This document shows, piece by piece, positions 23,606 to 36,100 of a DNA stretch of 64,000 bases (its first letter is position 1; the number at the start of each line of letters is the position of its first letter). The stretch is from Rhabditoides inermis (taxonomy: Eukaryota; Nematoda; Chromadorea; Rhabditida; Rhabditidae): assembly GCA_963966185.1 (NCBI GenBank), contig CAWZYM010000172.1:1360001-1424000 (forward strand). Reading direction: 5' to 3'. The notes below the pieces were generated by a model, which had not been told where the DNA came from, did no database searches, and saw only the letters and a list, made by a program, of their open reading frames with translations. The translations under genes were made by a program, and so were the position numbers.

Positions 23606-24481
23606 CTGATAGGCTTTTACCGCGGAGTGTGCCGGAGCGCTTTCTATGTGCAATGTTTTATTATAATTACTGATAAACTGATCGGCTTTGACCGCGGAGG
23701 CGCTCGAAGCGTGCCGGAGCGCCTTCTATGTGCATACGAAAGAGTAAAAAATCAAAGAGTCGGAGAAAATGCATATCAGTATCAGTGATCAATGCATCAA
23801 TGTATTATTATAATTACTGATCTACTGATCGGCTTTGACCGCGGAGGCGCGCGAAGCGTGCCGGAGCGCCTTCTATGTGCATACGAGAAAGTGAACGATC
23901 AGAGAGTCGGAGAAAATGTATATCAGTAGCAGTGATTAATATATTCTTATTTTTACTGATCTACTGATATACGTTCACCGCGAAGGCGCGCGAAGCGTGC
24001 CAGAGCGCTTTCTATGTGCATACGAGAAAGTGAACGATCAGAGAGTCGGATAAAATGCATATCAGTAGCAGTGATAATTATATTCTTACTATTACTGATC
24101 TACTGATATACTTTGACCGCGGAGGCGCGCGAAGCGTGCCGGAGCGCTTTCTATGTGCATAGAAAGTGAACGATCAGAGAGTCGGAGAAAATTCATATCA
24201 GAAGCAGTGATCAATATATTCTTACTATTACTGATCTACTGATATACTTTGACCGCGGAGGCGCGCGAAGCGTGCCGGAGCGCTTTCTATGTGCATAGAA
24301 AGTGAACGATCAGAGAGTCGGAGAAAATGCATATCAGTATTTCTCATCCCTCTCTTTTTCGTCTCTCTCTCTCTCTCTCTCCCTCTCTCTCTCTCTCTTT
24401 CTTCTTCCTCTCTTTTCTCTCTCTCGTCTCTCGTCTCTCGTCTCTCGTCTCTCGTCTCTCGTCTCTCGTCTCTCGTCTCTC

Positions 24482-24532
<51 letters not shown>

Positions 24533-25700
24533 CTTGCTCTTTTTCCTCTCTCGCTTATATTTTATAATATTATACCAGTGATAAGTATAAATTATACTTG
24601 GATCTATAATAAATAAAAATTGTCAACCAGCTACTGATAGGATTTGACCGCGGAGGCACGCGGAGCGGCTATCTATGATCATAGGCGAGAGTAGATATTT
24701 TACGATATTAGATCAGTGATAAATAATAACTCTGAGAGTAGGAGAGAAGGATAGAATGCATATCAGTAGCAGTGATCAAAAGATTCTTATTATTACTGAT
24801 CTACTGATAGACTTTGACCGCGGAGGCGCGCGAAGCGTGCCGGAGCGCTTTCAATGTGCATACGAGAAAGTGAACGATCAGAGAGTAGGAGAAAATTCAT
24901 TTCAGTAGCAGTGATCAATAGAATCTTATTATTACTGATATACTGATATACTTTGACCGCGAAGGCGCGCGGAGCGTGCCGGAGCGCTTTCTATGTACAT
25001 ACGAGAAAGTGAACGATCAGAGAGTCGGAGAAAATTCATATCAGTAGCAGTGATCAATATATTCTTATTGTTACTGATCTACTGATATACTTTGACCGCG
25101 GAGGCGCGCGAAGCTTGTCGGAGCGCTTTCTATGTGTATACGAGAAAGTGAATGATCAGAGAGTCGGAGAAAATGCATATCACTAGCAGTGATCAATATA
25201 TTCTTATTATTACTGATATACTGATATACTTTGACCGCAAAGGCGCGCGGAGCGTGCCGGAGCGCTTTCTATGTGCATACGAGAAACTGAACGATCAGAG
25301 AGTCGGAGAAAATTCATATCAGTAGCAGTGATCAATATATTCTTATTGTTACTGATCTACGGATATACTTTGACCGCGGAGGCGCGCGAAGCGTGTCGGA
25401 GCGCTTTCTATGTACATACGAGAAAGTGAACGATCAGAGAGTCGGAGAAAACTCATATCAGTAGCAGTGATCAATATATTCATACTATTACTGATCTACT
25501 GATCGACTTTGACCGCGGAGGCGCGCGGAGCGTGGCGGAGCGTTTTCTATGTGCACACGAGAAAGTGAAAGATCAGAGAGTAGGAGAAAATGCATATCAG
25601 TTACAGTGATCAATATATTATTATAATTACTCATCTACTGATCGGCTTTGACCGCGAAGGCGCGCGAAGCGTTCCCGAGCGCCTTCTATGAGCATAGTAA
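23606..25700 (+). repeat. ~138-bp minisatellite array of element A (about 14 units)
   Basis: Each unit has a GC-rich core (GACCGCGGAGGCGCGCGAAG, then CGTGCCGGAGCGC) and an AT-rich part in which ATCAGTAG and CTACTGAT form an inverted pair. Spacing between cores is about 134-143 bp. The array is interrupted at ~24340-24640 by a CT tract. Confidence 0.85.
24362..24530 (+). repeat. (CT)n with (TCTCGTC)n heptamer run
   Basis: A CT tract holding about nine perfect TCTCGTC units at ~24422-24485. It splits the minisatellite array of element A. Confidence 0.85.
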
Positions 25701-25944
25701 ATACATCTGTGGAAAAGCAGTCAACCAGATACTATCAACCAGATACTGATAGACTGTGACACTTTCTAATTATTTAAAACTACTGAAAAAATAAAAAAAA
25801 GAAATAAATAAAGATCAGTCATCTACTGAAAGACTGACAACAGCACTTCTAGCACAGCTCCTAACAGCAGTTCAGGAGCACATATCAAGTCAATCTATAT
25901 ATCAATCGATAGATAATTTTCTCCTCTTTTTTATACTTACATTT

Positions 25945-25964
25945 CTAGCGCGCGAAGCGCGCTA
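25945..25964 (+). repeat. terminal hairpin of element A
   Basis: CTAGCGCGC and its complement around a GAA loop. The last G of the closing CTAG is missing where element B begins (TCGGG). Confidence 0.8.
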
Positions 25965-26858
25965 TCGGGTGTATGTGTAAAATGCCCTATGGTTTCCGTA
26001 CGTCCATCGCTCTACCGCGCCACCCACTACTCCTATCTAGCCAAACGTGACATCGATCCGATGGTCTCGGTCCCGAGATGCAGGATTCCAATTTTCAGAT
26101 CTTTATCTCTCATATCCGCGGAGCTATAAGCTAAAGAAAGTCCGACGAAATAGCGCGTAATCCGAGAGAGTCAGACAGAAAACAGGCGAAATAGTGTGTC
26201 AGATGAAGAGACGGGTCACTGGCGAATCGGCTGCGGCGAGTAGCCCTCACAAGAACGAGCACTGCGGATCGCAGACTTCAGCTATTGAAAAACGGTTTCG
26301 ACGTCACTCCTCTACACTCCCTCACCTACAAATCTGCCCGTAATCTTTTTATAACTCCTCCTGGTTTCCTTTCACGAAGTGATTTAGTCGAGGCGAGGCG
26401 ACACCAAACAGTTGTCGCGGGCTGTTCGAGAAAACTAGGCAACCGTGTAAGATCTCCCTTTACTACAACATGCAAATAGGTTGCCACTACACTTCTACCA
26501 AAATTTGCATCTTTTTTTGACCTCTGACGCTCGCTATCAATTAATATCCTCTAATCGACGTCGTTTTATTGCCCCGCGACGAGAGAGTGTGGCGAGGTGA
26601 GAGTGCGCCAGCTGCCAGTCTGTCTGCTGTTAGAGAAAGAAACAGTAAATTGTGCAAACGAGCGAGAACAGCACCATGCACTACGGAACAGCTCACCACA
26701 CTCCACAAACGGTGCAAATTCTATATTCTGAGCGAATACAATACAAATATATTTGTATGCACTCACGACATTCTATATTCAATCAGGGAAGTGAGGCGAG
26801 GCGAAATAGTATGCAACCTCCTTTTCTTATCCCTCTTCTTTTCTCATCCATCATTTTC

Positions 26859-26861
<3 letters not shown>

Positions 26862-26894
<33 letters not shown>

Positions 26895-27028
26895 ATCTTT
26901 CTTTCTCTTTTTCTCCTTCTCTCCCTCTCTTCCTCTATCTCTCTCTTATATATTAAGATTTTAGATTAGTGATAACTATGAAGTCTACTTGGATCTAAAA
27001 TCAATAATAATTGTCAATCGGCTGCTCA

Positions 27029-27066
<38 letters not shown>
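26862..27066 (+). repeat. CT microsatellites inside element B
   Basis: Two pyrimidine runs (26862-26945 and 27029-27066) separated by the same CAGTGATAACTAT-type block seen after the tracts of element A. Confidence 0.85.
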
Positions 27067-27073
<7 letters not shown>

Positions 27074-27149
27074 TTATAATATTAGACCAGTGATAACTAT
27101 AAATTATACTTGTATCTATAATAAATAGTGATTGTCAACCAGCTATTGA

Positions 27150-29840
27150 TAGGCTTTTACCGCGGAGTGTGCCGGAGCGTTTTCTAAGTGCATACGTGAA
27201 AGTGAACGATCAGAGAGTCGGAGAAAATGCATATCAGTAGCAGTGATCAATATATTATTAATATTACTGATCTGCTGATCGACTTTGACCGCGGAGGCTC
27301 GCGGAGCGTGCCGGAGCGCCTTCTATGTGCATACGAAAAAGTAAAAAAAATCACAGAGTCGGAGAAAATGCATAACAGTATCAGTGATCAATGTAATATT
27401 ATAATTACTGATATACTGATCGACTTTGACCGCGGAGGCGCGCGAAGCGTGCCGGAGCGCCCTCAATGAGCAAACGAAAAAGTAAAAGATCAGAGAGTCG
27501 GAGAAAATGCATATCAGTATCAGTGATCAATGTATTATTATAATTACTGATACACTTATCGACTTTGACCGCGGAGGCGCGCGAAGCGTGTCGGAGCGCC
27601 CTCAATGTGCAAACGAAAGAGTAAACGATCAGAGAGTCGGAGAAAATGCATTTCAGTATCAGTGATCAATGTATTATTATAATTACTGATACACTTATCG
27701 ACTTTGACCGCGGAGGCGCGCGAAGCGTGTCGGAGCGCCCTCAATGTGCAAACGAAAGAGTAAAAGATCAGAGAGTCGGAGAAAATGCATATCAATATCA
27801 GTGATCAATGTATTATTATAATTACTGATATACTGATCGACTTTGACCGCGGAGGCGCGCGAAGCGTGCCGGAGCGCCCTCAATGAGCAAACGAAAAAGT
27901 AAAAGATCAGAAAGTAGAATAGATTGCATATCAGTATCAGTGATCAATATATTATTATAATTACTGATCTACTTATCGGCTTTGACCGCGGAGGCGCGCG
28001 AAGCGTGCCGGAGCGCCTTCTATGTGCATATGAAAGAGTAAAAGATCAGAGAGTAGAAGAGATTGCATATCAGTATCAGTGATTAATATATTATATATTA
28101 TTATATTTACTGATCTACTGATCGACTTTGACCGCGGAGGCGCGCGAAGCGTGCCGGAGCGCCCTCTATGTGCAAACGAAAGAGTAAATGATCAGAGAGT
28201 AGAAGAGATTGTATATCAATATCAGTGATCAATATATTATTATTTTTATATTACTGATCTACTGATAACTGATAGGCTTTTTTACCGCAGAGGCGCGCGG
28301 AGCGTGACGGAGCGCCATCTATGTGCATACGAGAGAGTAAAATATCAGAGAGTCGGAGAAAATGCATATCAGTATCAGTGATCAATGTATTATTATATAT
28401 ACTGATCTACTGATCGGCTTTGACCGCGGAGGCGCGCGGAGCGTGCCGAAGCGCCCTCTATGTGCATACGAGAGAGTAAAATATCAGAGAGTCGGAGAAA
28501 ATGCATATCAGTATCAGTGATCAATGTATTATTATATATACTACTCTACTGATCGGCTTTGACCGCGGAGGCGCGCGGAGCGTGCCGAAGCGCCCCCTAT
28601 GTGCAAACGAAAGAGTAAAAGATCAGAGAGTCGGAGAAAATGCATATCAGTATCAGTGATCAATGTATTATTATAACTACTGATACACTTATCGACTCTG
28701 ACCGCGGAGGCGCGCGAAGCGTGCCGGAGCGCCTTCTATGTGCATACGAAAAAGTAAAAAAAATCACAGAGTCGGAGAAAATGCATAACAGTATCAGTGA
28801 TCAATGTATTATTATATATACTGATCTACTGATCGGCTTTGACCGCGGAGGCGCGCGGAGCGTGCCGAAGCGCCCTCTATGTGCATACGAAAGAGTAAAA
28901 AATCAGAGAGTCGGAGAAAATGCATATCAGTAGCAGTGACATTATATTTTTTATAATTACTGATCTACTGATAGGCTTTGACCACGGAGGCGCGCCCTCT
29001 ATGTGCATACGAGAGAGTGAAAGATCAGAGAGTAGGAGAGAATGCATATCAGTAGCAGTGACATTATATTTTTTATAATTACTGATCTACTGATATACGT
29101 TGACCGCGGAGGCGCGCGAAGCGTGCCGGAGCGCTTTCTATGTGCATACGAGAGAGTGAAAGATCAGAGAGTAGGAGAGATTGCATATCAGTAGCAGTGA
29201 AATTATATTATTTTAATTATTGATCTACTGATAGGATTTGACCGCGGAGGCGCGCGAAGCGTGCCGGATCGCTTTCTATGTGCATACGAGAAAGTGAACT
29301 ATCAGAGAGTCGGAGAAAATGCATATCAGTAGCAGTGATAAATATAGTCTTGTTATTACTGATCTACTGATATACTTTGACCGCGGAGGCGCGCGGAGCG
29401 TGCCGGAGCGCTTTCTATGTGCATACGAGAAAGTGAAAGATCAGAGAGTCGAAGAAAATGCATATCAGTAGCAGTAATCAATACAGTCTTATTATTACTG
29501 ATCTACTGATCGACTTTGACCGCGGAGGCGCGCGAAGCGTGCCGGAGCGCTTTCTATGTGCATACGAGAGAGTGAAAGATCAGAGAGTTGGAGAAAATGC
29601 ATATCAGTAGCAGTGATAAATATAGTCTTGGTATTACTGATCTACTGATCGACTTTGACCGCGGAGGCGCGCGAAGCGTGCCGAAGCGCTTTTTATGTGC
29701 ATACGAGAAAGTGAACGATCAGAGAGTCGGAGAAAATGCATATCAGTAGCAGTGATCAATATATTCTTATTATTACTGATATACTGATAGACTTTGACCG
29801 CGGATGCGCGCGAAGCGTGCCGGAGCGCCCTCTATGAGCA
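27150..29840 (+). repeat. ~138-bp minisatellite array of element B (about 20 units)
   Basis: Same unit as in element A, without interruption. Units vary at the loop of the GC-rich core (GCGAAGC or GCGGAGC) and at the AT-rich part. Repeated short minus-strand frames across units are by-products of the repeat. Confidence 0.88.
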
Positions 29841-30094
29841 TAGTAAATATAACATCTGTAGATAAGCAGTCAAGCAGATACTATCAACCAGATACTGATA
29901 AACTGTGACACTTTCTAAATATTTGAAACTACTGAAAAATAAAAAAATAGGGAAATAAATAAAGATCAGTCATCTATTGAAAGACTGACAACAGCACTTC
30001 TAGCACAGCTCCTAATAGCATTTTCCAGAGCACATATCAAGTCAATCTATATATCAATCGATAGATAATTTTCTCCTCTTTTTTACCTATATTT

Positions 30095-30115
30095 CTAGCG
30101 CGCGAAGCGCGCTAG
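30095..30115 (+). repeat. terminal hairpin of element B
   Basis: Perfect 9-bp arms starting and ending in CTAG, with a 3-base GAA loop. Confidence 0.85.
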
Positions 30116-30118
30116 TTA

Positions 30119-33100
30119 TCCACCGCCTCCCCCTATAAAATTTGCTATGGTGTCTGCGTGTTTGTCGTTCCTCATTTGCACAGAGCTTCCCGCTACAGCT
30201 ACTGGAATGTGGTTTCAGACTCAAGCTCAGTTGGTACCTGAGATGCAGGATTCTATCTGACAGCTCATTTGCATAACTCCTTATAGGGGTTTACTAAGAA
30301 TTCGCCAATCGAACATAGAATCTGACCGATGATTATTCTATGTAAAGTATGCTTCGTTTTTGAGTTACTGAGTTCTCCTTTTAGAGTTAGGCTACGGTAG
30401 AGATCGTGATTTAAATTTTAGTATTTCACCTCAATTGCATACCTCCAAATACAGTTAATTTGTATCTCTGTCAGTTTTGATGCTACAAGTAAACGAAAAA
30501 GTAAACAAGTTCAAAACTTATTCTAAATGTGTCTAAGATGCACTAGAAGATGAGTTGGTTCGTTGGTTCCTAGATTCTCGTGCAGCAAAAGATCAAATTC
30601 AGTCCCTTCATTAGAACCAAGTCGATTCCTTTGTGGCCGATTCCTTGGTCTGCAGGGTTTTATGCACTTTTGAACGATCGCCACGTCTTCAGATTCAGTC
30701 GTGGTAGATTCTGAGAACTGTCAGTGATTCTAGACGTGTATCACTATGCGTTCGATTAGTCTCGACTATCTAACACTTTTCTACGATTTATTACGAATTT
30801 TCAAAGTTTTCGGTCCTTGAACCCGAATGGTGCAATGACCGTCTTTTTTTTCAATGGAAGTTGGCCGAAATTTCGGCCGTTGGCCGATATTTCGGCCGCC
30901 CATCGTCTGGTCGCTTACGACTCATTGGGAATGTCATAACTTTCGTTTATGTCACAATTGAGAGTTGGATTTCATAATTTATTGATCAGTACACTCATAT
31001 CATCTACTATGAATATTTTCAGAATTTTATCTAAGTTTTGAATTTTTGAAGTTTCCACCGCCTCCCCCTATAAAATTTGCTATGGTGTCTGCGTGTTTGT
31101 CGTTCCTCATTTGCACAGAGCTTCCCGCTACAGCTACTGGAATGTGGTTTCAGACTCAAGCTCAGTTGGTACCTGAGATGCAGGATTCTATCTGACAGCT
31201 CATTTGCATAACTCCTTATAGGGGTTTACTAAGAATTCGCCAATCGAACATAGAATCTGACCGATGATTATTCTATGTAAAGTATGCTTCGTTTTTGAGT
31301 TACTGAGTTCTCCTTTTAGAGTTAGGCTACGGTAGAGATCGTGATTTAAATTTTAGTATTTCACCTCAATTGCATACCTCCAAATACAGTTAATTTGTAT
31401 CTCTGTCAGTTTTGATGCTACAAGTAAACGAAAAAGTAAACAAGTTCAAAACTTATTCTAAATGTGTCTAAGATGCACTAGAAGATGAGTTGGTTCGTTG
31501 GTTCCTAGATTCTCGTGCAGCAAAAGATCAAATTCAGTCCCTTCATTAGAACCAAGTCGATTCCTTTGTGGCCGATTCCTTGGTCTGCAGGGTTTTATGC
31601 ACTTTTGAACGATCGCCACGTCTTCAGATTCAGTCGTGGTAGATTCTGAGAACTGTCAGTGATTCTAGACGTGTATCACTATGCGTTCGATTAGTCTCGA
31701 CTATCTAACACTTTTCTACGATTTATTACGAATTTTCAAAGTTTTCGGTCCTTGAACCCGAATGGTGCAATGACCGTCTTTTTTTTCAATGGAAGTTGGC
31801 CGAAATTTCGGCCGTTGGCCGATATTTCGGCCGCCCATCGTCTGGTCGCTTACGACTCATTGGGAATGTCATAACTTTCGTTTATGTCACAATTGAGAGT
31901 TGGATTTCATAATTTATTGATCAGTACACTCATATCATCTACTATGAATATTTTCAGAATTTTATCTAAGTTTTGAATTTTTGAAGTTTCCACCGCCTCC
32001 CCCTATAAAATTTGCTATGGTGTCTGCGTGTTTGTCGTTCCTCATTTGCACAGAGCTTCCCGCTACAGCTACTGGAATGTGGTTTCAGACTCAAGCTCAG
32101 TTGGTACCTGAGATGCAGGATTCTATCTGACAGCTCATTTGCATAACTCCTTATAGGGGTTTACTAAGAATTCGCCAATCGAACATAGAATCTGACCGAT
32201 GATTATTCTATGTAAAGTATGCTTCGTTTTTGAGTTACTGAGTTCTCCTTTTAGAGTTAGGCTACGGTAGAGATCGTGATTTAAATTTTAGTATTTCACC
32301 TCAATTGCATACCTCCAAATACAGTTAATTTGTATCTCTGTCAGTTTTGATGCTACAAGTAAACGAAAAAGTAAACAAGTTCAAAACTTATTCTAAATGT
32401 GTCTAAGATGCACTAGAAGATGAGTTGGTTCGTTGGTTCCTAGATTCTCGTGCAGCAAAAGATCAAATTCAGTCCCTTCATTAGAACCAAGTCGATTCCT
32501 TTGTGGCCGATTCCTTGGTCTGCAGGGTTTTATGCACTTTTGAACGATCGCCACGTCTTCAGATTCAGTCGTGGTAGATTCTGAGAACTGTCAGTGATTC
32601 TAGACGTGTATCACTATGCGTTCGATTAGTCTCGACTATCTAACACTTTTCTACGATTTATTACGAATTTTCAAAGTTTTCGGTCCTTGAACCCGAATGG
32701 TGCAATGACCGTCTTTTTTTTCAATGGAAGTTGGCCGAAATTTCGGCCGTTGGCCGATATTTCGGCCGCCCATCGTCTGGTCGCTTACGACTCATTGGGA
32801 ATGTCATAACTTTCGTTTATGTCACAATTGAGAGTTGGATTTCATAATTTATTGATCAGTACACTCATATCATCTACTATGAATATTTTCAGAATTTTAT
32901 CTAAGTTTTGAATTTTTGAAGTTTCCACCGCCTCCCCCTATAAAATTTGCTATGGTGTCTGCGTGTTTGTCGTTCCTCATTTGCACAGAGCTTCCCGCTA
33001 CAGCTACTGGAATGTGGTTTCAGACTCAAGCTCAGTTGGTACCTGAGATGCAGGATTCTATCTGACAGCTCATTTGCATAACTCCTTATAGGGGTTTACT

Positions 33101-36100
33101 AAGAATTCGCCAATCGAACATAGAATCTGACCGATGATTATTCTATGTAAAGTATGCTTCGTTTTTGAGTTACTGAGTTCTCCTTTTAGAGTTAGGCTAC
33201 GGTAGAGATCGTGATTTAAATTTTAGTATTTCACCTCAATTGCATACCTCCAAATACAGTTAATTTGTATCTCTGTCAGTTTTGATGCTACAAGTAAACG
33301 AAAAAGTAAACAAGTTCAAAACTTATTCTAAATGTGTCTAAGATGCACTAAAAGATGAGTTGGTTCGTTGGTTCCTAGATTCTCGTGCAGCAAAAGATCA
33401 AATTCAGTCCCTTCATTAGAACCAAGTCGATTCCTTCGTGGCCGATTCCTTGGTCTGCAGGGTTTTATGCACTTTTGAACGATCGCCACGTCTTCAGATT
33501 CAGTCGTGGTAGATTCTGAGAACTGTCAGTGATTCTAGACGTGTATCACTATGCGTTCGATTAGTCTCGACTATCTAACACTTTTCTACGATTTATTACG
33601 AATTTTCAAAGTTTTCGGTCCTTGAACCCGAATGGTGCAATGACCGTCTTTTTTTTCAATGGAAGTTGGCCGAAATTTCGGCCGTTGGCCGATATTTCGG
33701 CCGCCCATCGTCTGGTCGCTTACGACTCATTGGGAATGTCATAACTTTCGTTTATGTCACAATTGAGAGTTGGATTTCATAATTTATTGATCAGTACACT
33801 CATATCATCTACTATGAATATTTTCAGAATTTTATCTAAGTTTTGAATTTTTGAAGTTTCCACCGCCTCCCCCTATAAAATTTGCTATGGTGTCTGCGTG
33901 TTTGTCGTTCCTCATTTGCACAGAGCTTCCCGCTACAGCTACTGGAATGTGGTTTCAGACTCAAGCTCAGTTGGTACCTGAGATGCAGGATTCTATCTGA
34001 CAGCTCATTTGCATAACTCCTTATAGGGGTTTACTAAGAATTCGCCAATCGAACATAGAATCTGACCGATGATTATTCTATGTAAAGTATGCTTCGTTTT
34101 TGAGTTACTGAGTTCTCCTTTTAGAGTTAGGCTACGGTAGAGATCGTGATTTAAATTTTAGTATTTCACCTCAATTGCATACCTCCAAATACAGTTAATT
34201 TGTATCTCTGTCAGTTTTGATGCTACAAGTAAACGAAAAAGTAAACAAGTTCAAAACTTATTCTAAATGTGTCTAAGATGCACTAGAAGATGAGTTGGTT
34301 CGTTGGTTCCTAGATTCTCGTGCAGCAAAAGATCAAATTCAGTCCCTTCATTAGAACCAAGTCGATTCCTTTGTGGCCGATTCCTTGGTCTGCAGGGTTT
34401 TATGCACTTTTGAACGATCGCCACGTCTTCAGATTCAGTCGTGGTAGATTCTGAGAACTGTCAGTGATTCTAGACGTGTATCACTATGCGTTCGATTAGT
34501 CTCGACTATCTAACACTTTTCTACGATTTATTACGAATTTTCAAAGTTTTCGGTCCTTGAACCCGAATGGTGCAATGACCGTCTTTTTTTTCAATGGAAG
34601 TTGGCCGAAATTTCGGCCGTTGGCCGATATTTCGGCCGCCCATCGTCTGGTCGCTTACGACTCATTGGGAATGTCATAACTTTCGTTTATGTCACAATTG
34701 AGAGTTGGATTTCATAATTTATTTATCAGTACACTCATATCATCTACTATGAATATTTTCAGAATTTTATCTAAGTTTTGAATTTTTGAAGTTTCCACCG
34801 CCTCCCCCTATAAAATTTGCTATGGTGTCTGCGTGTTTGTCGTTCCTCATTTGCACAGAGCTTCCCGCTACAGCTACTGGAATGTGGTTTCAGACTCAAG
34901 CTCAGTTGGTACCTGAGATGCAGGATTCTATCTGACAGCTCATTTGCATAACTCCTTATAGGGGTTTACTAAGAATTCGCCAATCGAACATAGAATCTGA
35001 CCGATGATTATTCTATGTAAAGTATGCTTCGTTTTTGAGTTACTGAGTTCTCCTTTTAGAGTTAGGCTACGGTAGAGATCGTGATTTAAATTTTAGTATT
35101 TCACCTCAATTGCATACCTCCAAATACAGTTAATTTGTATCTCTGTCAGTTTTGATGCTACAAGTAAACGAAAAAGTAAACAAGTTCAAAACTTATTCTA
35201 AATGTGTCTAAGATGCACTAGAAGATGAGTTGGTTCGTTGGTTCCTAGATTCTCGTGCAGCAAAAGATCAAATTCAGTCCCTTCATTAGAACCAAGTCGA
35301 TTCCTTTGTGGCCGATTCCTTGGTCTGCAGGGTTTTATGCACTTTTGAACGATCGCCACGTCTTCAGATTCAGTCGTGGTAGATTCTGAGAACTGTCAGT
35401 GATTCTAGACGTGTATCACTATGCGTTCGATTAGTCTCGACTATCTAACACTTTTCTACGATTTATTACGAATTTTCAAAGTTTTCGGTCCTTGAACCCG
35501 AATGGTGCAATGACCGTCTTTTTTTTCAATGGAAGTTGGCCGAAATTTCGGCCGTTGGCCGATATTTCGGCCGCCCATCGTCTGGTCGCTTACGACTCAT
35601 TGGGAATGTCATAACTTTCGTTTATGTCACAATTGAGAGTTGGATTTCATAATTTATTTATCAGTACACTCATATCATCTACTATGAATATTTTCAGAAT
35701 TTTATCTAAGTTTTGAATTTTTTAAGTTTCCACCGCCTCCCCCTATAAAATTTGCTATGGTGTCTGCGTGTTTGTCGTTCCTCATTTGCACAGAGCTTCC
35801 CGCTACAGCTACTGGAATGTGGTTTCAGACTCAAGCTCAGTTGGTACCTGAGATGCAGGATTCTATCTGACAGCTCATTTGCATAACTCCTTATAGGGGT
35901 TTACTAAGAATTCGCCAATCGAACATAGAATCTGACCGATGATTATTCTATGTAAAGTATGCTTCGTTTTTGAGTTACTGAGTTCTCCTTTTAGAGTTAG
36001 GCTACGGTAGAGATCGTGATTTAAATTTTAGTATTTCACCTCAATTGCATACCTCCAAATACAGTTAATTTGTATCTCTGTCAGTTTTGATGCTACAAGT

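Larger units (their letters stand above)
22373..25965 (+). mobile_element. minisatellite-bearing Helitron-like element A
   Basis: It starts TCTGGTGTATGTG, then TAAAATGCCCTATGGTGTC, matching the start of element B. About 1.2 kb of unique sequence follows (shared with B), then CT tracts each followed by a CAGTGATAACTATAAATTAT block, about 14 units of a ~138-bp minisatellite, a ~250-bp tail, and a terminal hairpin at 25945-25964. Element B follows directly. There is no convincing protein: the only shared frame (22606-22887 and 26285-26479) is short. Confidence 0.62.
25965..30115 (+). mobile_element. minisatellite-bearing Helitron-like element B
   Basis: Same plan as element A and joined to its tail. 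Start TCGGGTGTATGTG, ~1.2-kb unique part with scattered differences from A, CT tracts at 26862-26945 and 27029-27066, about 20 minisatellite units, the same ~250-bp tail, and a perfect terminal hairpin ending CTAG at 30115. The base after CTAG is T. Confidence 0.62.

Noticed and set aside
27405..27883. Repeated RALRHASRASAVKV-type minus-strand frames
   Set aside because: Period equals the ~138-bp minisatellite; codons derive from the GC-rich hairpin core.
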